From positions 23,340,375 through 23,404,374 of the forward strand of contig CM077827.1 of assembly GCA_039720395.1 (NCBI GenBank): 64,000 nt of DNA. The letters run 5' to 3'. A program made the position numbers and the translations under genes. Positions 25,061 through 36,838 of the stretch are shown here, in pieces. How positions within the stretch are numbered: the stretch's first letter is position 1; every line of letters starts with the position of its first letter. Origin of the DNA: Liquidambar formosana (lineage: Eukaryota > Streptophyta > Magnoliopsida > Saxifragales > Altingiaceae). A model generated the notes under the pieces. That model was not told where the DNA came from. It did no database searches and was given only the letters and a program-made list of their open reading frames with translations.

Positions 25061-26594
25061 TAACATAATGAATAACTATTAATAAATTCCACCCAAAATA
25101 TAAAGAGAATCAAATAAACTAGAAAATTAAATCGATTTTTTAAAATATAAAAATAACGACTACACTAACTACACTAATACACACATAAAATATAAAGACT
25201 TAGATTTTCAATCGGGGTTTTTGATTGAGTTTTCAATCAATATTTTGATGTAGAAGAGAGAGAATGGGAAGAGAACACCAAAATGGGTTTCCAACTGGTA
25301 TATACTCATATACATAGCAAAATGATATACAGGCCTAATAAGTTGGCCTAACGAGTTGGCCTACATCCATTTAAGGTATTATCTTATAAGTAGTTATCCC
25401 TTACATCCCACGATTCTAGGGATTCATTCAATATTTACTATATAAGTTCCATGATTTGCTGAAAATCAAACATTTTTTTCCCATTATTGTAACCGTCTCT
25501 TTCTTCCACAATCTCTTATGCATTTTATTCCCAACATTGTAGTCCTTGAGCCCTTGAGCCTTCTTCCACAAACCAACCATTTCTGCGTTTATTTCATATA
25601 CAATTAGGTATGTGTGTAGTGTTATGTTTTTGCAAGTGTTCGAATGGTTTGTTTATCATCTTAGTATATCTCTTAATAAGTTGGTATATCTTTTAATAAC
25701 TTTGTAACTTAATAAATCCAAAAAGGTATCTCTTGATAACTTGGGTCCCCCCATGAAGAAAAGAGAGAAAATAATTTATAAGTCCAATAGCAACATAGGC
25801 AGGAAGACTGGGTCTACTAGCTAAGACATAGGTGGTGTGAACGATTAAATCAGTTGGGTGACATGTTTTTAAAGGAAATACTTGTGGTTTGATTTTGTTG
25901 TTCCCATCATTTTTTTTTTTTCCCAGTAGGTGCAATTTTGGCCTTGTATTTGAATCCATTTTTTATATTTTTGTCAAAGACAACTTAATAAATTACTCTT
26001 GGTAACTCGATACTACTAGAAACGCGATAACTTGATAACTTGATATCTTATTAACCTCACACAATTTTTTTTCCTAGGGGGTGGGGAGGTTTAAGACAAC
26101 TTAATAAATTAATCTTGGTAACTTGATAACTTGATATCTTATTAACCTTACCCAATTTTTTTTTTTTTAAAGCAAGTTCTCTTAGCCTAAGTAATACTCA
26201 CAAACCACGAGGAATTAGCCATGTGACAACTTGATAACTTGAAGTGGAGGCAAATGAAGCTGGAAAAGTGCATAATGTTCTTTTCAGAACACATAAACCA
26301 CGAGGAATTAGCCATGCTCACAAACCAAACCATAAATCATCCCAACTTTTGAAGTGGAAACTTTATACTCCATAATAATTTCAGCTAGTAACAATCATAT
26401 GCAACAAAGATTGCAAGTAGCTAATAAAACTCATTATAAATACTTAAGATAATAACTTATTTAAAAGTTGAGTGCAACAGTCAAACAATAATTTCTGCAT
26501 TTAAACGATGCAATATGCCATCTTTCTCAAAAAAATTATGCTTCATTGGATATCGCCCATCCCGGATTAGTTCTAAGGACACATGAACATATTG

Positions 26595-26626
<32 letters not shown>

Positions 26627-28029
26627 AAGTGGAAAACATCCACCTCTTTACGGCTTCAGTAGTTTGACTCCATGAATTTGTTCACCAAATTGTGGATCAT
26701 TTCCGCATGGAATGCGTTGCAATCATTAGTAGAGGAACTAGTACTATAACTTAATAAAACAGAGGATAACCAAAGAAAGAAGACTCTATGTTTGGGAAGA
26801 GAAGAAAGAGACCTAGAGAACGATGGTCTCTTAATAACTCGAGTTTGATAGAGGACAACCATAGAAACCAACGAACCAGAGAGTGATGGGGGAGCCTGCA
26901 AATGATGGGTTCTCTAAGAAGGTAACTTATTTGAAGAAGGAATGAGACATTTGGTTTGTGATTTTTCGCGCTAAAAAACAGTAAGGGGTTTTTTTTTTTT
27001 TTTTTTTTTGTTCAAAAAAATGGTAAGGGGTGGTTATTGAGTGATTGTAGGGCAGATTTTAGGGGATTTGAGAATTTCAGTTTATCTTTTCATTTTTTTA
27101 AGAGACCAATAAAAATTACTCCACATCAGTAGGTTATCCTAGTAGGTCTATGGAGTAGTCCCATATAGAAGAACTCATATACATATCAATAATTTTTGTA
27201 CTTTTAAAATCACAATCGAACCCTCGTTATTTTATAAAAAGAATTACAAAATGACCTAAATGTATCCCATCCACATTCAAATGTATCCCTTTCATATCTG
27301 GGGAGCATCTAATGATGTGTCATTATTTTTTGTTGTTCCGATACAAATAGACTGCATCAATACATATCAAGAAGTATCCTTGGATTATTGGTGTCCCATA
27401 CAAATACTTGCGGGTGTTGCGGTATACGTGCTTCATATTTTGTTCCTCTCTTTTGCCTTTGCCACTGTTGATCTATGCCACTATGATTACATCGTCATCC
27501 CAAAAACCTTAGTCTTTAACGAACTTGACACACAAAGGAAAACTTTATGGATTGAATTTTTTTGGGTTCTTTATCTCTCAATCTATCCCTATCCTCTTCA
27601 TCTTTAGACCAATTCAAATCAACAGTCACTCTATTACTTTATAAGTCACTAAGTCATCATCATGTCATCAAATTCAACAATTTTCTTCAATATGCACATA
27701 ATCGAATAACGAACGGAAAAAAAAAAAAGAATGATAAATCGATGCCCATATGGTTATTCTATAGTTGTGAGAAATGGATAGTTCAAAATCCCCTATTGTA
27801 TCATGTACCGTATAAGTGTAACAAATACATTTCGTACACTTCTGAAAATAAAAATAACAAATTTTATATACAAATACTTAAGGGTTACGTCATAGATAAG
27901 TCTTCGGTTTATTTGGAATTCTTTTTTTTCAAGAAAGACAAAAAAAAAAAAAAAAAGATTTTAAATGTTCTTGTAAAGAATAATGAAATCAATCTGCAAA
28001 TATGACAAATTATTTCAAAAGGAGCTAGA
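25061..28029. other. Non-genic flank with low-complexity repeats
   Basis: No recognisable gene. A segment near 25980-26075 is duplicated near 26095-26165 (words TAACTTGATATCTTATTAACC). A short word is duplicated at about 26203 and 26290 (AACCACGAGGAATTAGCCAT). There is an A-run at about 26596-26625 and a T-run at about 26991-27009. The minus frame 26656-26901 ends in a coding-like stretch, but I do not recognise it. Plus frames at 27260-27607 and 27562-28005 look incidental. Confidence 0.55.
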
Positions 28030-28043
28030 TCCCCATTCTATAA

Positions 28044-28643
28044 ATCTTTTTTCTTTTTTTTTATAAGCAACAAAACCAATATTATTAATAATAAATATAA
28101 GGATACAAAAAAGGGGGGACAAGGAGTCCTCCCAAAGAAAGTCAACAGAGATAAAGATTAAAAATAAAAATAAAAATAAAAAAAAAAAACTTCCAATACT
28201 AACTACAAACAGCTCTCCAATCAGACTTTAATAAGAAAAGAGGAATATCAGCAAATTCCTTAGATGATGAAACCCGAAAAGAACCTAAAAAATACACTGT
28301 ATCCCACATCTCCTCAAAAGAAGATTATCTATCCTCAAAGATTTTTGCATTCCTTTCAAGCCAAACAACCCAAAACATAGCTAGAAAAACACAACTCCAG
28401 AGGATTCTCGCCCTCTTTCCTTTTCCCAATCCCCATAAATCAATCTCAAAAAGCCTCTTGAAACAACCAGGCATCACCCACTACTCAGAACCAACACTAA
28501 ACAATCTCTGGCAAAACTTGGAAACCATAGAGTAATGCAAAAAAAGATGGTTAATGGTTTCAGCCGCCCCCTACACATAATACACCATTATAAACAAGCA
28601 AAAAGATATGGTCTCCTCTGAAACCTATCATTGGTATAGATGG
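28044..28643 (-). mobile_element. 5'-truncated L1-type LINE fragment
   Basis: Flanked by identical 14-bp copies of TCCCCATTCTATAA (28030-28043 and 28644-28657). The 3' end, T-rich on the plus strand, is at the left. The minus-strand translation, with a few stops, gives ETINHLFLHYSMVSKFCQ and RILWSCVFLAMFWVVWLE, typical of the zinc-binding region after a plant LINE reverse transcriptase. Only the last 600 bp were inserted, the usual result of incomplete target-primed reverse transcription. Confidence 0.82.
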
Positions 28644-29149
28644 TCCCCATTCTATAACTCTCTCTCTCTACTTTTTCTTCTTACAACCTTCTCTTTGGGA
28701 TTCAGTTTCTTCTTATTCTTCTCCCTCTCTCTCTCTGTCCCCTGTAGGTTTTTCCTCTTTTCTATCTATTTCAACGAGTTTTGTCTTGTCTTCCATCTAT
28801 TTCAACTTATTCCCCTCACAAATTTTCTTTTATCTTATAGAGTAAAAGCAAAAATTTTTGGGCTCTATGAATGCTCAATGCTCTATTCTAGGGGGAGTTA
28901 AGGAATAGACTCCAAGGCTTCCTCCAATAGCCCTAGAAAGGTAGGGAGGGGAATGGGAGAAAATACGATGCTGTGGGCAAATGACCCAATGTGTCTATCC
29001 TGAATAACTAAACACTCTTCATTGCACTATCCTCATCATTAACAAACTTAACTTGCTATCTCTATAAACGGAAGGACTCACTCAAGCACTTCTTAAAGGC
29101 GTCAAGTGTTGCTGCCCTATTGCTAAATGTGTCATTGTCATGGTCCCAA

Positions 29150-29250
29150 GGCTTCTCTCTCCTTCTATCTCTCTCCCTCCTTTCCTCCCTCTCCCTCTCC
29201 CTTTCTCTCCCTCTCTCTCCCTCTCCCTCTCCCTCTCCCTCCCTCCTATG
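29150..29250. repeat. CT-rich microsatellite
   Basis: Runs of CTCTCCCT-like units. Low complexity only. Confidence 0.8.
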
Positions 29251-29319
29251 TACACCTAAGCTAAGGTGAATGAGATCTTAGCTAAGACTTTGTTAAGTTG
29301 TCGATTGGGAGCAAATTGA

Positions 29320-29560
29320 GACAAATGATACAACTCTATCTTATTCTCCTTGGAGTAATTTCCTTAAATGTAGGTTCAAAATCTCTACTTTTTATGCAAC
29401 AAAGGTTTATAAATCTTCCTCAGTTTGGGCTTCTATTAAGGAAGGTTTGCAATGGATTGGGTTTCATGCTAAATGGGTTATTGGTAAAAGGTCTACTATT
29501 AACTTTTGGCAAGATAAGTGGTTGAGTGACTCTCCTTTAATTGACAGATTTAATGCTTTG
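29320..29560 (+). pseudogene. LINE fragment, left half (zf-RVT region)
   Basis: The plus frame reads SSVWASIKEGLQWIGFHAKW and then STINFWQDKWLSDSPL, characteristic of the region after the RT of plant L1 LINEs. The frame runs into the Tat insertion at RFNAL and resumes at 52795 with PDTSLAIHVFAFITD, so one LINE ORF was split. Confidence 0.82.
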
Positions 29561-31107
29561 CGTGGACCCCGAAAAACGGCTAAGAGTTAAAAGGGCCCAC
29601 GGGGGGGGGGTTTGAAAAAGGAAAAGGAGTCGCCACCTTATTTTTTAAAGGAAACAAGGAAAACCCTAAAAAAAACAGTTTTGTTTTAGGAAAACAAAAG
29701 AATGACTCCATGTTTAAAGATGGAAAGGCAAAAAGTCTTTTGGAAACCAAGGATGGTGGATTCGGAGGCTACGTTATGATATAGGAAGGTTCTAGGCAAA
29801 GCCTATAGGCACCCATATAGCCCTAAACGGTCTCTTAATTTAATTGGGCTAAATCAAAGTCTTAATCATACATCAATTAACAATTATCATCACAAGACAG
29901 CATGCATATCATCCATTCATTCATCCATATAAGCAATTAAATCAAAGGAAAACAGAAAAAAGAAAGAGGGGAAGGAAAACCTAGGATACTTAGTATCCTA
30001 GGGCGGACTTGAACCTCACGAAGAGCGCCTACGTACCATATATGGAAATACATGGATCAAAGTCCACGTAGTTCGAAAGGGAATAGGGTTATAACCTAAT
30101 AGAGGCCTATGGTAAACCCTAAGTTTCCTTTCATAAGAAATATGGTAAGTTCCCAAAAATAAATTATTCTCAAAAAATCTTTAGTAAATATGGAATTTCA
30201 TAAAGATAGAAACTTTGATTTAAAAGGCATTTTTATGAAAGGAAACTATAGAATCTACCATATCCCTCTATTAGGGAATAATCCTAGGAGGGAGAAAGGG
30301 AAAGTTTCAAGGAAAAGAAAGAAGGGTGAATTGGGGCACCCTCATACCCCACTTACCTTAAGCAAAAGCAACCTGTCACAATAACCACCCTATTGCATAG
30401 GTGTCACACCCCATTTTTGTCACCTTAGCTAGGACATATCATTTCATATAGGATTTTGAGTCTTTTTGAGTCTAGTCTTTTGCATTGAGTTTCTATGGCA
30501 TTGAATGTCATGTGTATGAATTTTGAAGTGATTTGGAGTTCGTTTCGATAGTCAATAAGAACTTTTGCGACTTTAAGGGCATAATCATCTTTTAAGCCGT
30601 ATATTTTCCATTTGACCTCGAAATGAATCCCGAGTCATTCCCTCGAGTTCATATGGTTATATAGAGTCTATATATAGGTTCAATTTCATGAATTAATGGT
30701 TTAAGATCAATTCGGCTCATAATGGTTCGGGTTGGCTAAAAGACCCCTTTCTTAGTTTGCTTAAATTGACTCATACGACCCAACCAATTTTCTCTCATTT
30801 GACTTCAATTGGGCTTTATTTACATCTTAGGTATGTTTAGGAAGATCAAATTTCGATTGGGAAAGCATTTGGTTCGACCTTATGTACCAACCCAGCTTAG
30901 CGACGGTAAGGCACCATGGTTAACCTAACTTTGTAAAACCTAACCATGCACCCATGGTTAAGGATTTTTGTCCTAAAATGCCTAAAAATGTGTTCCCCTT
31001 CGAAACACGGTCGTTTTGGCTTTTATTTCGTCAAAATCGGACTTAATTTGAGCATTCTAGGACTTCTACAGCTAGTAGGAGTCAAAACCGAAGTGAAACA
31101 AGAAAAG

Positions 31108-31175
31108 CCCTTGGGTAACCGTCCGGAGCTGGACGGTCAGCCGTCCAAGCCCAAACGGCTAACCGTCTAGGCCTA
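31108..31175 (+). promoter_or_regulatory. GC-rich inverted repeat in the LTR promoter (nested solo LTR)
   Basis: Partly decayed version of the family hairpin, with GGACGGTCAGCCGTCC in the centre. It lies about 180 bp before the TATA box. Confidence 0.55.
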
Positions 31176-31354
31176 GATGAACTCGACTTCTGACTCTTCT
31201 CTCCCTCTTTTGACGATTTCCTCCGCCATTACAACTTGTTTTCTCTTAGGAGTGTGTAAGTTTGAGTTGTTTGAGCACCAAGAGAGTCTCTAATAGCCCT
31301 AGGATCATTGTTTAATGAATTAATCTTAGCCATTGGTTTAGGGGGTCAGTTATC

Positions 31355-31363
31355 TATATAAAG
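31355..31363 (+). promoter_or_regulatory. TATA box of the nested solo LTR
   Basis: TATATAAAG, same LTR position as at 18536. Confidence 0.6.
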
Positions 31364-33829
31364 GACATGATATTCAGCACATAGGGGGGGTTAATTGCAC
31401 TTTACACTTATAGAGAAAGGGAGCAACGAGTTTGGAGAGCCAGAAAGACATCAAGAGGAGGCTCTTCAACCCTAAGCAAGCAAGGAAACAAGAAGTTTAA
31501 AGACAAGGAAGAGTCTACAAGAGGTAAGCATGTCTGTTTAATGCTGAACATGAATTCTCTCCTTCTCCTTCTCCTTCTTCTTCTATGATAGTTCTAGTGC
31601 ATGATATAACTCCACATGTTAGGTTAGTTCTATATTTTTAGTATGCATTATGAATAATTTTAAGATGATTTATGACTTTATATGCTTGATAATCCCTAGT
31701 TTACTAAGGATTTGAAAGTATTATCTTTTCTATCTTCTTAAATCATGCATAGTTCACATGTCTAGGTTGCTGTGATAATTGTCATGAGTTGATGCTCCTG
31801 TTAGTTAATATATGTGATATGAATGATATTCATGATAATTTGAGCATGTGTTAGAGTCGTTTCATAGGTTTTAATGCATGGTTGTGAAATTAGGGTTTCG
31901 ATAACCCTGAATTCGCACAAGTTTCATACAGCATGCTTAGCTTAACTTTTTGAGTCGTTTCTCATCATAGTCATTCTATATATGCTGCATATAGTTGAAT
32001 CATGTTAGGTTTGCATTCATATAGTATATTTTATAGGGTTTTTGGAGACATTATCCTTTTCTAAGGATAATTATCCTTTTTGTTGAGTGAGGTTTTGCAT
32101 AAGAGCTTTCTATGATGTGTTTAAGTATGAAATCACTTCTATTGTTTTCTAGTATATATATTTTACGTAGGATATGATAATAGCACCTCCCCATAATGAC
32201 TTTTTTACGTGAAATTATCTTAGGATAGTTTCGCTTAAGAAAGCTCGCCGTAGGAAGGCCTATTTTCATATTTTACATAAAATGTTATCTTTTTGGTTAA
32301 AATGTGCTTAGTTATCATGTTTATTGATATTATTGGAGTCTCTCATGACTATTAGCATGTTTCTCATAAGTTTTTATGCATGTTAGTTAAGTCATTGCAT
32401 GTAGGATTGAGTTAGAGTCCTTAGTTATTCATTATTCTTGTTGTTTGCAAGATAAATAGATAATTTTAGGCCTTGTCATGGTTCTGTCCAGATTAGTATA
32501 TTTCTCTTCTTTGCATGATTTTGTGCACTTGTAAGGGTGCAAACAGGTACAATGCTTGTCCTATTGCAAATAGGGCCGCTATTGCTTGAAATTGCTAATG
32601 CTTGGAACTTTTGCACTCAGGTAAGTAGGGTATGAAGTGCCCTAATTCACTTTTCTTTTCTTATTCTTTCTCTTCTCCCTCCTAGGGTTACTTCTTAATA
32701 CGAACATATGGTGATTATCAAAGGTTTCCTTCATTTATAAAATTCTGGTTTTCTATCAAGGTTTTCCTCTTGTGGAAGTTTCCAATTTTGGACTAAATCA
32801 ATACATTTTTCAAATAAGGAAACCTAGGGTATTTACCATAGGTTTGTATTAGGTTGTAACCCTATTCTTTTCGAACTACGTGGACTTTGATCTATGTATT
32901 TCGCTGCATGGTACGTAGGCGCTCTTCGTGAGGCTCAAGTCCGTCCTAGGATCCAAGTATCCTAGGTTTTTTCTTTTCTTTTCTTCTTTTTTTTTTTTTT
33001 TTTTTCTGTTTTGTTTTCTTTGATTGATTATGCATGGATGATTGGATGAAATGTATGATATGCATGCTGCCTTGTGATGATAATGTTGATATTTGAGTGG
33101 AAAAGATCTTAAATTAGCCCAATCAAATTAAGAGACCAACTCGGGCGATGTGGGTGCCTATGGGCTTTACCCAAACCTTCCCACGTCGTAACTTAGCCCC
33201 CGAATCCAATTTTCCGGTTTCAAAGACTTTGCTTTTCCTTTAATGGAGTCATGTGGTTTTGAATATAAAACATTTTTATGGCTTTCCTCTTTTTCCTAAA
33301 AAATGAGGTGGCGACTCCTTTTCGATTGTTGTCTTTCACCCATTTTTCTTTCGCCAAATAAAATCCTTGTGGGCTGTTTTCCGGGGTTCACAATAGGGTA
33401 ATTATCTTATTTACAAGATTTCATCTTGCAATAGCCAAAATAACCACCCCACATTGGTGGGGTAGTTGCACCTGTTGTACCTGTCAAGCACCTGCAATTT
33501 GCATGCAAAACATACCAAAAATACCAACCAACCAAGCTAGTTTCCAATCAAGCAATTATCATGCTTAAACATAGGCTAACACATACTCAAAATATGGCAA
33601 TAAGAACAATGGACAAATCTGGATAGAATTGAAATAAGGCTTAAAATCAACCATAAATCATGCAAACAACATGAATCATAAGCTAACTAAACCCTAATTC
33701 AGCCCTATATGCAATGACATGCAAAAAATCCTAAAAATCATCCACATGAATGCTGAAAATATCATAATTATCTAATATGCCACACATATATAGCAACTAT
33801 GAAGAAAAAATAGAGAAAATCCCTATACT

Positions 33830-34565
33830 ATCATGCTATATGCAACTAAACCCACACAAGGATGATAAAAACCCTAGAATCACAATAGTGCATAAAATCA
33901 CATGAAATAACACTCTAACATACTAAACAACCCATGAATATTATCCTAAACATGCATACTAGCTAATAGAAACAACAAAATACGATAAAAACATAAGCTT
34001 TAATATGCAAAAGAGTTATTTCATGCAGAAAACCAATTTCAGCACTAAGGAAACCCTAGAGTCCCAAATATGCAGTAAATCACATGGAATAACATTCTAG
34101 CATACTAAACAACCCATGAATATCATCCTAAGCATGCATACTAGCTAATAGAAGTAGGAAAACACAATAAAAACATATGCTTTAACATGCAAAAGAGTTA
34201 TTTCATGCAGAAAACCAATTTCAGCACTAAGGAAACCCTAGAGTCCCAAACATGCAGTAAATCATATGGAATAACATTCTAGCATACTAAACAACCCATG
34301 AATATCATTTTAAACATGCATACTAGCTAATAGAAGTAGCAAAACACAATAAAAACATATGCTTTAACATACAAAAGAGTTATTTCATGCAGAAAACCAA
34401 TTTCAGCACTAAGGAAACCCTAGAGTCCCAAACATGCAATAAATCACATGGAATAACATTCTAGCATACTAAACAGCCCATGAATATCATCCTAAACATG
34501 CATACTAGCTAATAGAAGCAACAACACACAATAAAAATATATGCTTTAACATGACATAATGCTAT
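33830..34565. repeat. 182-bp tandem repeats in the Tat 3' LTR
   Basis: About four units. The word AAAAGAGTTATTTCATGCAG starts at 34009, 34191 and 34373, exactly 182 bp apart, with a more diverged unit before and a partial one after. The same array is in the other LTR at about 50811-51545, so it predates insertion. Confidence 0.85.
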
Positions 34566-34845
34566 TCCATGCAAAACCCTAATTTAAAAGAGAGAGAAAA
34601 AGGAGGAGGGAGGGTATACCTATGGTGAAGTACCCTTTTGCTGCTGTAGAGAGTCCTCCTTCTCTTGTGTACTGCTGGGAATTCCTTCCTTCAAGCCTTC
34701 AAGCCAAACTCCAGCCCTCCTTCAAGCTCTCTCTCTCCCTCTCTCACTTAAAGTTTAGGTTAAACTACCCTAAGGATGGCTGTCATTGCCTTCAAGTCCC
34801 CCTCTTCTCCAGAAAATTCCCTCCTATTGCTGAAGTATAAGGGGG

Positions 34846-34853
34846 TGTTTATA
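34846..34853 (-). promoter_or_regulatory. TATA box of the Tat 3' LTR
   Basis: Minus-strand TATAAACA, aligned with TATAAATA of the 5' LTR (51818-51825). It lies about 190 bp downstream of the GC-rich hairpin. Confidence 0.55.
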
Positions 34854-35040
34854 GGGTTTGAGGGAAAACCCTCAATGGTTGGGATTAAAACCCTAGGTAT
34901 TGATCCAAGGGCTCTTAGAGGTTCCCTTGGGGCTCAAGTAGGTCAAATAGTGCTGAAAATAGGGTTAAATGGCGGCTGGAGGCGAGCAAATCCGAGGAAA
35001 TAGGAAGGGAGCCACGTCAACACTCAAAAAAGGAAAGAGG

Positions 35041-35120
35041 CTCGGGTGACCATCTGGGGCTGGGCGGCTAGCCACCTGGGCCCAGGCGGCTAGCCGCCCA
35101 GGCCTGGGTGGTCACCCGAG
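35041..35120 (-). promoter_or_regulatory. GC-rich inverted repeat, Tat 3' LTR
   Basis: 80 bp that fold back almost fully. The ends are CTCGGGTGACCA and TGGTCACCCGAG, and the centre is built from GGCGGCTAGCC units. It is upstream of the TATA box in the reading direction of the LTR. Confidence 0.75.
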
Positions 35121-35837
35121 GCCTTGTCAGCTTATGCCTATATTTGACCCCTTCGACTTCCAAATGTGTTTCAGGGCTCAAATCAACTCCGATTTTGATG
35201 AAACGAAAGCCAAAACGACCATGTTTCGAAGGGGAATGTAATTTGAGTCACTTGAGGGCAAGAAACCCTAGCCATGGCTGCATGGTTGGGTCCTACAAAG
35301 GTGGTTAACCGCTATGCCTCACCATCGCTTAGCTTAGGTATGCACATAGGGTCGCACCGAATGCTTTCCAATTCGAAATTCAACCTCCCTAAACACATTT
35401 GGGGATGAAATTAAGACTAATCAAGGTTAAATGAGTAGTCATAGAGTGAAAATCATGAGCCGATTCGAGCTAACCCGAAATAGGTCTCTTAACCAACCTG
35501 AGCCATGTTGAGCCATGTTGAGCCATTCTAATCCCGAACCATCCATTCATCGAATTGAACCCATAAATACCTCAAATGCAACCATATGAACTCCAATTGG
35601 CAACTTGGAGATCATTTCAAGGTCAAATGGAAAGTTTGTGACCAAAAAGACGATTATGCCCCTCAAGTCACAAAAGTTCTTACTAGCCTTTAAGATCAAC
35701 TCCAAATCGAACCAAAATTCATACACATCATCCTTAGGACCCTAGAAACTCAATACAAAATACTAGACTCAAAAGGGAAACAAAAAGACACATGAAATGA
35801 CAAACCCTAGCTAAGGTGGCAAAAATGGGGTGTGATA

Positions 35838-36055
35838 GAAGCCCCTCATTGGTGAACAAGTTTCACTTGCGAACCGATGACAAAAAGAACAACCCATTTT
35901 TGCCTGGGATTGATTTCATCAACACCCACTGGGGAGAAGACAGCGATCCTATCATTGAATTCTTAGAATTCATCATACACAAACACAAAGGTATTCCTCA
36001 TAAGTTCTACAGAACTCTTCTTATACTATATACCAGTTTCACTGGGGGACAAGAT
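35838..36055 (+). other. Coding-like stretch next to the 3' LTR, unrecognised
   Basis: An open plus-strand frame reads VNKFHLRTDDKKNNPFLPGI and DSDPIIEFLEFIIHKHKGIP, with amino-acid usage like real protein, and runs into the 80-bp repeats. I do not recognise it. It may be an end exon or captured fragment belonging to the antisense transcription unit. Confidence 0.35.
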
Positions 36056-36455
36056 GAGGTATCCACAGCTTACATCGAACTACGTTCGATGAAAGGTCTT
36101 CCCATACTACACCATTGGCACTGGTGAATAATACGAGGTATCCATAGCTTACATCGCATCTGCATTCGATGAAAGGTCTTCCCATACTACACCAGTAGCA
36201 CTTGTGAATAATACGAGGTATCCATAGCTTACACCGAATCTACGTTCGATGAAAGGTCTTCCCATACTACACCAGTGACACTGGTGAATAATACGAGGTA
36301 TCCATAGCTTACACCGAATCTGCGTTCGGTGAAAGGTCTTCCCATACTACACCAATGGCACTGGTGAATAATACGAGGTATCCATAGCTTACACCGAATC
36401 TGCGTTCGATGAAAGGCCTTCCCATACTACACCAGTGGCACTGGTGAATAATACG
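36056..36455. repeat. 80-bp tandem repeat, five copies
   Basis: The word GAGGTATCC starts at 36056, 36135, 36215, 36295 and 36375, and a final GAGGTA is at 36455. Each unit carries a small hairpin, ACCAGTG-G-CACTGGT or variant, and a CGAA...TTCG pair. Located between the pol region and the 3' LTR, where Tat/Ogre elements are known to hold variable satellite-like arrays. Confidence 0.92.
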
Positions 36456-36459
36456 AGGT

Positions 36460-36838
36460 ACAACTATGCCGTCAAGGCTATCACAAAACGCGAGAAAGAT
36501 ACATCCTTCTCATATTCAAATCATTAAGGTTATCATTCAAATATCGAGGTAATCACATAACACGAGAAAGATCACGTCCTTCTCATATTCAAACCATCAA
36601 GGTAAACACATACCATGAGAAAGATTGCATCTTTCGAACTATCAAGGTAAACATGTGACATGAGAAAGATTGCATCATTCTCATATCAAACTCTCAAGGT
36701 GAACACATAGTATGAGAAAGATCGCGTCCTTCTCATATTCAAACCATCAAGGTAAACACATACCACGGGAAAGATTGTATCTTTCAAGCTATCAAGGTAA
36801 GCATGTAACATGAGAAAGATTGCATCTTTCTCTCACTA
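36460..36838. repeat. About 62-bp degenerate tandem repeat
   Basis: Seven or so units with the core GAGAAAGATTGCATCTTTC and the link word CAAGGTAAACACAT. The core itself is a hairpin (GAAAGAT-TGC-ATCTTTC). More diverged than the 80-bp array beside it. Confidence 0.8.

Larger units (their letters stand above)
30402..33392 (+). mobile_element. Solo LTR nested in the Tat 3' LTR
   Basis: TGTCACACCCC...GGGTTCACA, 2991 bp, with the perfect target duplication ATAGG at 30397-30401 and 33393-33397. The empty site is preserved in the partner LTR near 50380 (GCATAGGGTAATTATC). Same family as 17558-20557, opposite in orientation to its host. Confidence 0.92.
29561..35837 (-). repeat. 3' LTR of the Tat element, interrupted
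   Basis: Two parts, 29561-30401 and 33393-35837, about 3.28 kb together, homologous throughout to 49554-52789. Both outer bases are mutated: the left end is CG instead of TG, and the right end reads TGTGATA instead of TGTGACA. Contains the TATA box, the GC-rich hairpin and 182-bp tandem repeats. Confidence 0.9.

Noticed and set aside
26656..26901. 81-codon minus-strand frame with a coding-like end.
   Set aside because: Too short and unmatched. It is surrounded by A- and T-runs and duplicated low-complexity words. Kept only as a remark in the flank entry.
27260..28005. Two overlapping plus-strand frames of 115 and 147 codons.
   Set aside because: Low-complexity, Lys/Asn- or Tyr/Phe-rich translations with A-runs, no recognisable domain, and no promoter context.
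36056..36838. CRISPR-like regularly spaced repeats.
   Set aside because: These are head-to-tail tandem repeats with no unique spacers, inside a plant retrotransposon.
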